NCBI GenBank assembly: GCA_022829145.1
Contig: CM040742.1
Span: 47,889,182-47,953,181, forward strand
Length of the DNA stretch: 64,000 nucleotides
Source: Albula goreensis
Lineage: Eukaryota; Chordata; Actinopteri; Albuliformes; Albulidae
Direction of reading: 5' to 3'
Shown one piece after another: positions 34,928 through 44,686 of the stretch (position 1 is the first letter of the stretch; every line of letters starts with the position of its first letter). Below the pieces are notes generated by a model. The model ran no database searches and was not told where the DNA came from. It worked only from the letters and a program-made list of their open reading frames with translations. The position numbers and the translations under genes are program-made.

Positions 34928-36848
34928 GGGGCTCCGAAGCTGCGTCGAATCATTCGAAGCAGCTGTGTTTCGGCACACTGCTCCGGAGCCCCAACCGAAG
35001 CACGCGCTTAACGTCATCACGTTTCCTACTTGACGTAACGGACAAGTTCAAATGTGGAGCGTTTCCGACAGTTCACAGCGTCAGGAGAAAAGTTATGTTC
35101 TGTGTTTCATCAAAGACTCATTATTGTCAATGTTTATTTCTTGTCTTTCATGTTTGATGCAGTTTTCTCTTTTTTCGTAAATACCCCAGTGAGTATTGAA
35201 AATGTGAATAAAATCACGAGAATAAAATCCCGAAAATTATGTGTGGAGTTGGTGTTTAAATGTTACAGGCTATCAAACTGTCAAGCACACGCTGTCTGGA
35301 GTTCATAACCTTAATAATATTCAAAGGCTTCTGATGTAATTTGAAACATAGGCTACTATCTGAATAACTGCAAATGTTCGCCTTCCTGAAGATTGAATTC
35401 GTTGTTAGTTTTTTTTTTTTTTTTTTTTTGCACATTAATGGACCTCTCAAAGAAATTGGAGTGAAATATCCCATAGAAGGCTAAACCCCAGCTAACAGTT
35501 TTGGTTGTCAGAACATGGTCAGAACCTTAAATAAAATATTCCTAGAAACTTTGACCTATTTTCTTAATGTTCCTTGCACGTTATTTACCTGGAATGTTTC
35601 CTTGTGGCCGTAACATAACTTGTTCCGAACCATGTGGAATGTTAGAATGTTAACGGCATGTTTACATGATAACATAATATCAAACCCCACTGAAATATGA
35701 CCTATATTTTCCTTATCTTATGGGTCCATTTTCGATAAGCTGGGATCAGGGTCTTCTTGGAATAAGACACTACATACGTATTTAAATAACTACAAATAAC
35801 GCACATAACCTGGAGATCTTCGTGAGAACGTATAGTTTTCTGCAAAATTCGAAGTAATATCTGTTTCGGGAAATTAATTATATAATTCTGTAAGATAAAA
35901 TTTGTACCACTTGAAAATATCATACGTACAAGATGATGCTTGCATGATAGAATCTGGGACCATTTTGATCTGGTCACCCTACTAGTGTGCCATGACAGCA
36001 ATGCACCCAGTCATTGGAAAATGCCGGAAAACGTCCTTAACAAATCCTTCAACAAATCAAGCTAGTAGAATAGCTTTTGTGTGGCGTTTTAAAGTCGAGG
36101 GGGAAGAGATCATGTTAATTGCCTAGCTGACCGCTACAATACGTCCTTGTTCATTAGCAAATCCAACATCACCTCTGAATTTTACAGTAGCTACACACAT
36201 AGGTTACCTATCTATTGTGACAGGTTCATTAACTGTAAATAGTTATTGTCGTGACTTGTAGCACCGCATTTACTTCAGAATGGGTAGGTTATAGTTGGGG
36301 TAGTTACATTTATCTCGATGTTGTTATTTAGCTTCACTGGTCTGCTACCTGCTTTGTAATTATGAGTCAAGTTAAAGCACTGTATTGGTTGTTTTCATCG
36401 TGTTACATAAGCTTACAGCGACGTTGCCCATTATTTTTAATATTGGAATTCCATGAGAAGAACTTTGATCACCGCTATGGATAGTTTTTCCTTTAATCTT
36501 TTCTTTGCCACCTTTCTATGTTGTCTGCAACGGAATTCCAAGCTCCTGTGGTATTCCTGGAGCGTCAAAAATATCACAGGAGAGATGACACACATCTATG
36601 AACGCACTTCTCGTTTATGATGGAGTAATAGTTATTAATCAACATATGTACGGAATTCCACATCAAAGTTTGAAAAATAGGGCGGATTTTGTTAGTTCGT
36701 TTCAGGTTACGCATAAATTAACACACAGTTTTAGGAATAAATTGATAAATGAGGTCCAATGTGTCCAACAAGTCGGAAGCCAAGACAGAAATTACTATAT
36801 GCTATTCTTCAACTAGTATTACAATATCTATCGCAGTGACGTTCACAA

Positions 36849-36850
<2 letters not shown>

Positions 36851-36884
<34 letters not shown>
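36851..36884. repeat. GT dinucleotide microsatellite
   Basis: Seventeen uninterrupted GT units, immediately before the first internal array of the hAT-like element. Confidence 0.95.
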
Positions 36885-36885
<1 letters not shown>

Positions 36886-37870
36886 TTATTGCGGGCTACT
36901 TGTAATGACATTTTGCCTATGTCCCCAACACAAGTGTTTCGAAACAATTCATTGTTCCCATGAGTCAGGGGGCAAAGTGTTCAGTAGCTGTCTAGATTGT
37001 TCCGAAATATCAGCTGTGTCAGTGTTTCAAGACATTCCTAATTGTTTCAGTGTGAATTAACGGTGCAGTGTTTCCAAACAGTTTTAATTGTTTCAAAGTG
37101 TGGGATGAAGCTGCAGTTTTTCGAAACGTCTTGTTCCTCAGAGTCAGCTGCATTTGTGTTTGGAGACAGTCCTAATTGTTTCAAAGCCTCAATTAACGGT
37201 GCAGTGTTCCGAAGCATTTTTAATTGTTTCAAAGCTGCTGATGACGTGCAGTGTTTGAGACAGTCCTAATTATTTCAAAGCTTCAATTAACGGAGTAGTG
37301 TTCCGAAGCACTTTTAATTGTTTCAAAGCTGCTGATGACGTGGCAGTGTTTCGAGACAGTCCTAATTATTTCAAAGCTTCAATTAACGGAGTAGTGTTCC
37401 GAAGCACTTTTAATTGTTTCAAAGCTGCTGATGACGTGGCAGCGTTTGAGACAGTCCTAATTATTTCAAAGCTTCAATTAACGGAGTAGTGTTCGAAGCA
37501 CTTTTAATTGTTTCAAAGCTGCTGATGACGTGCAGTGTTTCGAGACAGTCCTAATTATTTCAAAGCTTCAATTAACGGAACAGTGTTCCCGAAGCAGTTT
37601 TATTTGTTTCAAAGCTGCTGATGACGTGGCAGTGTTTCGAGACAGTCCTAATTGTTTCAAAGCCTCAATTAAAGGTGCAATTTTTAGACAAAGTCCTAAT
37701 TGTTCCAAAATGTCAATTAACAGTGCAGAGTTTCCAGACAGTCCTACTAATTGTTTCAAACCATCAGTTAACGGTGCAGTTTTTGGAAGCAGTCTTAATT
37801 GTTCTGAGGCACCAGCTATGCTAAGATTCGACACAATCAGAGCCTTTCCAATGCATCAGCGTTGTCAATT
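36885..37870 (+). repeat. Internal array module 1 of the hAT-like element (dimeric, about 96 bp)
   Basis: It opens with CTTATTGCGGGCTACTTG and ATGTCCCCAACACAAGTG, then repeats a roughly 46-48-bp monomer built on GTGTTTCGAGACAGTCC, TAATTGTTTCAAAGC and a TCAATTAACGG or TGCTGATGACG linker. The two linker types alternate, giving a dimer of about 96 bp repeated about four times between 37172 and 37620. Flanking monomers are more diverged. The monomer aligns with the element's right end (GCTTCGATTGTGTC, AATTGTTTCAAAAGCCTC). Confidence 0.85.
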
Positions 37871-37910
37871 GGTTTAATGCATTTTCCCCCATGCTGTGAT
37901 TATCCGTCAA

Positions 37911-37985
37911 AATAGTCTGATGGCTAAAGCTCTGGGTTTCTGTTTGTGACCTTTCTCAATGTTCTACTTTCCGAATCGAACTACA
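37911..37985 (+). other. Weak tRNA-like segment after module 1
   Basis: AATAGTCTGATGGCTAAAGC resembles a tRNA A-box region. A GAATCGAAC word follows about 50 bp later but is inverted relative to a B box. It parallels the better segment at 40224 and shares the preceding tail GCGTTGTCAATTGG. Confidence 0.25.
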
Positions 37986-38384
37986 GTGTCTTTTCGCTGT
38001 TATCAATAGGATGTAATATTTAATTTATTTATGACATTCATCACCCCTAGATGTCACTATCATTGGTGTTCCGAAACAGTAGTTTCCAAACCATTTAATT
38101 TGCTTCTATTAATTGAAGTTTATCCATGTAGTATAAGTTGTAATTGCCATAGCCATTGCATGTTAATTAGGCTATACTCCTGACAGTGAGTGCTTGCTAG
38201 TTTTGATAGTGTCTGTAACATGTAACACCAGCTCCACACATGGTTTTTGTGATTTTATTAACCTTTTTCTGTCTTCACTGAGGAACTGAACTTATAAAAC
38301 GAGAGAAAACAACAAACATGATAGGCAAGATTTAAACATAGTTATTACTGTGTCACTGCTTTACAACATAACATAATTAACTTC

Positions 38385-39600
38385 TTACAATTAAGACTGT
38401 CTGGAAACACTGCCACCTCATCTGACACTTTGAAACAATTAAAAGTGCTTCGGAACCTGCTCCATTAATTGAGGCTTTGAAACAATTAGGACTGTCTCGA
38501 AACACTGCCACCTCATTAGCAGCTTTGAAACAATTAAAAGTGCTTCGGAACACTGCACCGTTAATTGAGGCTTTGAATTTGAAAAGCCTTTGAAACAATT
38601 AGGACTGTGTCGAAACGTCATGTGACACTTTGAAACAATTAGGACTGTGTCTAACAGCTGCACCGTTAATTGAGGCTTTGAAACAATTAGGACTGTGTCG
38701 AAACACTGCCACGTCATCAGCAGCTTTGAAACAATTAGGACTGTGTCGAAACATCATGTGACACTTTGAAACAATTAGGACTGTTTCTAACAGCTGCACC
38801 GTTAATTGAGGCTTTGAAACAATTAGGACTGTGTCGAAACACTGCCACGTCATCAGCAGCTTTGAAACAATTAGGACTGTGTCGAAACGTCATGTGACAC
38901 TTTGAAACAATTAGGACTGTTTCTAACAGCTGCACCGTTAATTGAGGCTTTGAAACAATTAGGACTGTGTCGAAACACTGCCACGTCATCAGCAGCTTTG
39001 AAACAATTAGGACTGTGTCGAAACATCATGTGACACTTTGAAACAATTAGGACTGTTTCTAACAGCTGCACCGTTAATTGAGGCTTTGAAACAATTAGGA
39101 TTGTGTCGAAACACTGCCACGTCATCAGCAGCTTTGAAACAATTAAAAGTGCTTTGGAACACTGCACCATTAATTGAGGCTTTGAAACAATTAGGACTGT
39201 CTCGAAACACTGCCACGTCATCAGCAGCTTTGACACTGTTAAAACTGCTTCGGAACGCTGCACTCTTAGGAACAATTAAGACGTTTCAAAAGACTGCCAG
39301 GTCATCTGACACTTAAACAATTAAAACTGTTTCGAAACACTGCACAGTTAATTCAGGCTTTGATACAATTAAGACTGTTTCCAAACACTGCCACGTTATC
39401 GGACACTTATGTTATGTTGTAAACAATTAAGACAGTGTTAAAACGTTACCACAGCTGACACTTAGGAACAATTAAGACTGTTTCCAAACGCTTTGGCCGC
39501 TGACTCTTAGGAACAAGGAACTGTTTCGAAACACTTGTGATGGGGACATCTGCTGCTGACATAAATGTATGTCATAACAAGTAATCTGCAATAAGTCTGC
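38385..39600 (-). repeat. Internal array module 2, inverted relative to module 1 (trimeric, 136 bp)
   Basis: On the minus strand the module opens GCAGACTTATTGCAG (39586-39600) and GATGTCCCCATCACAAGTG, matching the start of module 1. It then repeats the same about 45-bp monomer. Between about 38600 and 39150 three monomer types (AACACTGCCACGTCATCAG, AACATCATGTGACAC, AACAGCTGCACCGTTAATTG as read on the plus strand) cycle as a 136-bp unit about four times. Modules 1 and 2 thus form a long imperfect inverted repeat around an about 515-bp centre, but their higher-order units differ. Confidence 0.85.
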
Positions 39601-39938
39601 ATTGAAGAATTGGACATATGTAACGATATATCAGGATATAAAATAGTTCAAGCGTCTTGTAGTTGCATAATCTCACGTGCATATATTTTACGACCCTCTT
39701 AAAAACAGATGATCCTCAATGGTCGAGCAAATATGACACATAACCTATGTTATGTCACTAATATAGCTTCCTCCTGCAAGTTACATGCAGCATAACAACC
39801 AGAAAATTATGAATGTATGTGGCCAACTTTAAAATACCGTTTCAAAGTCGTTGCTATTTAATAAAACGTATTATAGTGGCATCTGGGGAAGTATATTATA
39901 CTGGTTAATAACTCTAAACTAATATCCACTTCTTCAAA

Positions 39939-40200
39939 GCAGACTTATTGCAGGCTTAGAGTCAGCTACCACAGCATTCGAAACAGTCTTGATTGTTCGT
40001 AAGAGTGAGTTATGTCAGTGTTCGAAACAGTTCTAATTTTTCAAAGCATCAAATGGCGTGGCAGTGTTTCAAGGCACTTTTAATTGTTTTGAAGTTTCAG
40101 ATGACGTGCCAGTGTTTAATTGTTCCACAGCGTCAGATAATGTTTCGAAATGATCTAGGTCAGTCAATGCATTAGCATTGTCAATTGTTTCAATCACTTG
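39939..40200 (+). repeat. Internal array module 3 (short, plus orientation)
   Basis: It begins GCAGACTTATTGCAG (39939-39953), the same head as module 2, preceded by a similar TTCTTCAA word. About five diverged monomers follow (TTCGAAACAGT, TAATTTTTCAAAGC, TAATTGTTTTGAAG), then the tail GCATTGTCAATTG shared with module 1. Modules 2 and 3 are head to head. Confidence 0.75.
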
Positions 40201-40223
40201 TCCCTCTTTTATAGGTAAGCAGT

Positions 40224-40302
40224 TCATGTAGTGTAATGGTTAACGCTCTGAGCTGCTGTATGTGAGGAAAAGCGAAGTTGCGTTATTTCGAATCTGCACA
40301 AG
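40224..40302 (+). other. tRNA-like segment after module 3
   Basis: TGTAGTGTAATGGTTAACGC resembles a tRNA 5' arm and A box. TTTCGAATCTG about 55 bp downstream resembles a B box (GGTTCRANNCC). No clean cloverleaf was found by eye, so this is a tRNA pseudogene or tRNA-derived piece at best. Confidence 0.3.
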
Positions 40303-40920
40303 CCTATTAAGATTTTATCGCATAATACTTCTACAGCGGGCTATATCTTGTGAATGCGTGTGTATGGAGAAACTAAATAAAATATGATCCACCTAACCTA
40401 CAGGCTGCAGGCTGGTTTTAAAGTTTCTCTTGAGGGAATAATACGTTCGCTGATTTGTGTAGGCTACCAGCAAATGTTATCAAAATGCTTTGAAAAAAGT
40501 ACGTACAACTATTGTGACACATCAGCTAAATGAGTCAAAGCCTTGAATAGACAGATTCTTCGGTTTTCTCTTTCGCTTCTCAGGGAAAGCTTATTCGGTC
40601 GCTGTTATTCGCAAGCTCTTCATTCTCAAATAAAGAGATTGACAAAAATTATGACAGATCCTTTTAATTGGTAATTTATTCTTGCGTTTGGAAAATGATC
40701 ATGAAACACATGGTTTAACTTAGCTTACTCCTGTAGTCTAAATGTTCCGATGTATGGTTTGATGTAGCTAAACACTGACTTCGTCATTAGTTCAGGACAT
40801 TTCACACAGATAATCACATCACAGCCTATGTTTCTCCTATCTGTATATTCAAGTAAGAAAAGGCGTAGTAAAGAGACTATTTATTTAGAAAATACATGTG
40901 GAAAGTGTAACTTCAAACAG

Positions 40921-40988
40921 CTACCCAGCCAGAATCGAACTCGCGAAGTGACGACAGATAGCCACGGACTCTTCTCAAAGAACCATAG
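40921..40988 (-). other. tRNA-like segment near the right end of the hAT-like element
   Basis: The minus strand reads GTCCGTGGCTATCTGTCG and then CGAGTTCGATTCTGGCTGG, a good B-box-like string. The A box is poor. It may be related to the segments after modules 1 and 3. Confidence 0.25.
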
Positions 40989-41115
40989 GAAACTTCTGTT
41001 GTAGGGCTTTATTATGCGTATTTGATCATGGTGACGTAATACCCATCTGGGTGAAGTGTCGGAGCGTCGATACATTTTCGAAGCAATTGCTTCGATTGTG
41101 TCAATTGTTTCAAAA

Positions 41116-41136
41116 GCCTCGGTTTCGCCATCACTA
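41116..41136 (-). repeat. Right terminal inverted repeat of the 6.2-kb hAT-like element
   Basis: CTCGGTTTCGCCATCACTA on the plus strand is the inverse partner of the left terminus, and ACTGGAAC follows directly. Confidence 0.75.
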
Positions 41137-41144
41137 ACTGGAAC

Positions 41145-42207
41145 TGCCTGCAAGTAACCCAGGGAGGGAGGGTTTGAATACTGACACTCCCAAAAAACAA
41201 GGGCAATTAAGACATTTCTTAAATGGTTAAATAAATATAGCTGACAAATTCTCTAAAATGACTTCTGGGGAAAAGCGGAGTGTCTGCCCAGAGCCATTTG
41301 CATCCATGCTGCTGTCACAAGTGGCATCAGAAGGATCAGTAAGTGTGCAAACTGCGGCCCCTTAAAAGCCCAACAGGAAGGGCGTGGTCACATTCTGATT
41401 GGCCAGAAGGGGAACGCTCTGACACCTGCTCTCAATCACTGATTAGGGGCCAGTCCCCACAATGCTGAACACAGGTGATCCAAATAACCCTCCAATCACA
41501 GATAGACCAAAAGGAAATTTTGAACAAGCTGCAAAAAAAAAAAAAAAATCGAGGAAAAAAGCCTTGTAATAATCAAAAACGAAAATGAGACGCGAAAGGG
41601 AATAATCAGCCAGTGCCATTGAATGTTTCACTGCTACAGACTCACCTGACAATGTGTGAAGGAAAAGGGGAAAATACACTGGACCAAGTGTCTGAAAACC
41701 TAAGTACAGCTCAGTTCTGACAGAGGGAATAAATGGTAGAGTTTTTCTAATGTACAGTATAGTATGTTGTGTTTGGCTGTCTCTAAAAATACAGAATACA
41801 CAAAATATCCAGAAAATAAACAACTCAGAGCGTCCCTGTCAAAGATCTGACACCATCGAAAACAAAGGCCTTTGGGTAGGAACACAAGAAATAACAGAAA
41901 CACAAGTTAAAAGGAAAAAAAACTGGAAACAGATCACACAAAACAATTGAGAAGGAGAGGAGTTTGAAGTGTGGCCTACAGTGCACAGGGAAACGTGGAG
42001 GAGATGAAATGGACAGCAGGAGGAGGCTGTGTGTGGCTGAGGCAGGCTGCTCCTGAGATTCACAGCACTGGATAGGAGGCAGGAGTAGCTGACCAATGCA
42101 ATCTACTGCAGAGAGAGAAGGAGCAGAAATAAAGGCAGGTAAACACATTAATCAGCATGATCTCTGTGTGTGCCTACACTGTCCTCTGTGCTGAGAAGGG
42201 CAAGAAT
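41145..42207. other. Unique intergenic sequence
   Basis: No gene is recognised. An A16 run lies near 41532. Open frames on the minus strand (107-126 residues) are hydrophobic or low complexity and match no family I know. Confidence 0.5.
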
Positions 42208-42347
42208 ACACACACACACACTCACACACTCACACACTCACACACACACACAGATTCACACACACACACACACACACACTCACACACACACAGATTCACG
42301 CACACACACACACTCACACACAGATTCGTGCACGCACACACACATAC

Positions 42348-42411
<64 letters not shown>

Positions 42412-42645
42412 TCATACTCACACACATACACACACACACACACACTCACACACATACTCACACACACACACACACACACACATACACTCATACTCACACA
42501 CATTCATGCATGTGTACACACATACACATTCATGCATGTGTACACACACAAACTGCTCACACAAACACACTCACATACATGTGCATACACATACACACAC
42601 ACACACACACAAACCCCATGCATATGCACATGCACACACACTCAA
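42208..42645. repeat. Compound CA microsatellite
   Basis: About 440 bp of CA-rich sequence with TC, TA, GC and ATG interruptions. Imperfect higher-order blocks recur, such as CACACAGATTCACACACAC at about 42247 and 42288. Histidine/threonine frames of up to 181 residues are artefacts. Confidence 0.95.
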
Positions 42646-43459
42646 ATGTGTTTGTCATTTGTATTTTATCTGAAAGCATTAAAAATTATGAACTTGTATT
42701 AGAAAAAGTTTAATTCATATGGCTTATAAGCAATAGAAATATACAACAGCCTAGAGAAGAAATTTTGTTCCATTCCTCCAAATCTGGGCACCACATTCCC
42801 CCACCCATGCCTGAAAAGTTAATGGTTGGTTTCAATATCTCATTCAGACCACATCAGTTCCAATACTTTGGAATAGAATATTTTATATTTATTTTATTTA
42901 TTTATTCAAAAAATCCTTCATGTTACATGTTTTCATCATATTTGTAAAAAGTTTGCAAGGGTCTTCTTTGCCTGACTGTCGTGTACACTATCTGTCCAAC
43001 AAGCTTTGGCTTATTTTTTTTTTCACCAGTGTTTTTGGAACAAGCCCCATTCAACAAATGCAAACGATTACCGATATTTCAGTGCTAGACTCAGCAACAT
43101 CTCAACATGGTATCAGAGATCTTTCACTGTCAAGAACAAAGACCTTGAACACAAACAGATTATTGATATTTAAATAATAAATATTACATAATAGCACATT
43201 TTCATTAATAAATGTCTATAAGATGATTGATTTTTCAGTGGTAAACCTTCAATCTTTTATATCTGATATAAATTGAGATATGAGATATATTCAAGGTGCT
43301 TTTCGGTGTTCTTGCAGTTTCATGGAGTTTGTTTCTGTTTTTAAATGAAACTTTAGTCCTCATGCGATGATCAGGCATACAGATGTCCTCTAGTTTGGAC
43401 AGCTTTTTCAGGCTCCACTAAAGCCCCAAACAGAGTACGAGCCCTGGGAAAAGTTAAGA
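42646..43459. other. Unique AT-rich spacer
   Basis: Nothing recognisable. The DNA is AT-rich with a TTTATTTTATTTATTTATTC stretch near 42890. Confidence 0.5.
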
Positions 43460-44686
43460 CCCACACAAGAGTTTCCCACACAGCCTCGCTCAGTCTTAGC
43501 TGAGTCCCAAGAGTTTACCACACAGCGTCGCTCAGTCTTAGCTGAGTCCCAAGAGTTTCCCACACAGCCTCGCTCAGTCTTAGCTGAGTCCCAAGAGTTT
43601 CCCACACAGCCTCGCTCAGTCTTAGCTGAGACCCAAGAGTTTACCACACAGCCTCGGCTCAGTCTTAGCTGAGTCCCAAGAGTTTCCCACACAGCCTCGC
43701 TCAGTCTTAGCTGAGACCCAAGAGTTTCCCACACAGCCTCCACTCAGTCTTAGCTGAGTCCCAAGAGTTTCCCACACAGCCTCGCTCAGTCTTAGCTGAG
43801 TCCCAAGAGTTTACCACACAGCCTCCACTCAGTCTTAGCTGAGTCCCAAGAGTTTCCCACACAGCCTCCACTCAGTCTTAGCTGAGTCCCAAGAGTTTCC
43901 CACACAGCCTCGCTCAGTCTTAGCTGAGACCCAAGAGTTTCCCACACAGCCTCCAGCTCCTTAGCTGAGTCCAAGAGTTTCCCACACAGCCTCCACTCAG
44001 TCTTAGCTGAGTCCCAGGTTTCCACACAGCCTCAGTCTTAGCTGAGTCCCACAGCCTCTTAGCTGAGTCCCAAGAGTTTCAGTCTTCAGTTTCCCAAGAG
44101 TTTCACACAGCCTCGCTCAGTCTTAGCTGAGACCCAAGAGTTTCCACACAGCCTCCACTCAGTCTTAGCTGAGTCCCAAGAGTTTCCCAGTCTTAGCTGA
44201 GTCCCAAGAGTTTCCACACAGCCTCAGTCTTAGCTGAGACCCAAGAGTCTGAGACCTCCACAGCCTCAGTCTTAGCTGAGTCCCAAGAGTCCCACACAGC
44301 CTCGCTCAGTCTTAGCTGAGTCCTCAGTCTTGGCTGAGTCCCAGTCCACACAGCCTCCACTCAGAGTTTCCCACACAGCCTCTGCCCAAGAGTCAGTCTT
44401 AGCTGAGTCCCAAGAGTTTACCACACAGCCTCCACTCAGTCTTAGCTGAGTCCCAAGAGTTTCCCACACAGCCTCGCTCAGTCTTAGCTGAGTCCCAAGA
44501 GTTTCCCACACAGCCTCGCTCAGTCTTAGCTGAGTCCCAAGAGTTTCCCACACAGCCTCGCTCAGTCTTAGCTGAGTCCCAAGAGTTTCCCACACAGCCT
44601 CCACTCAGTCTTAGCTGAGTCCCAAGAGTTTCCCACACAGCCTCGCTCAGTCTTAGCTGAGTCCCAAGAGTTTACCACACAGCCAA
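43460..44686. repeat. 42-bp minisatellite, roughly 28 copies
   Basis: The unit reads CAGTCTTAGCTGAGTCCCAA, GAGTTTCCCACACAGCCTCG, CT; clean copies are exactly 42 bp apart (43565, 43607). A CTCCACTC variant adds 1 bp. The centre (about 43990-44400) is scrambled by deletions and partial units while both edges are regular. Because 42 is a multiple of 3, the minus strand reads a 14-residue repeat (EAVWETLGTQLRLS), but indels break every frame. Confidence 0.95.

Larger units (their letters stand above)
34907..41136. mobile_element. 6.2-kb hAT-like transposon with perfect 8-bp target duplication
   Basis: The left end TAGAGATGGGCGAAATGAG and the inverse of the right end TAGTGATGGCGAAACCGAG form an imperfect terminal inverted repeat. 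Weaker similarity extends about 150 bp inward (TCGAA/TTCGAA palindromes, GCTCCG, a CGTCA word). ACTGGAAC lies immediately outside both ends, at 34899-34906 and 41137-41144, an exact 8-bp duplication as expected for hAT insertion. No frame resembles an hAT transposase, so it is non-autonomous or decayed. The interior holds three arrays (36885-37870, 38385-39600, 39939-40200) of a monomer resembling the right terminus. Length is 6,230 bp, long for a non-autonomous hAT. Confidence 0.8.

Noticed and set aside
34891-35157. 88-residue plus frame at the left end of the hAT-like element, considered as a transposase start
   Set aside because: It crosses the terminal repeat and has no zinc-finger BED or hAT dimerisation motif.
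40881-41153. 90-residue minus frame at the right end of the hAT-like element
   Set aside because: It starts outside the element and runs through the terminal repeat, with no recognisable domain.
42157-42702. His/Thr-rich 181-residue frame
   Set aside because: CA microsatellite translation. The same applies to frames at 49637-50205.
43408-44638. 14-residue repeat protein (EAVWETLGTQLRLS) on the minus strand
   Set aside because: A 42-bp unit keeps frame by chance, but 1-bp variants and deletions break it repeatedly, and there is no start or flanking coding sequence.
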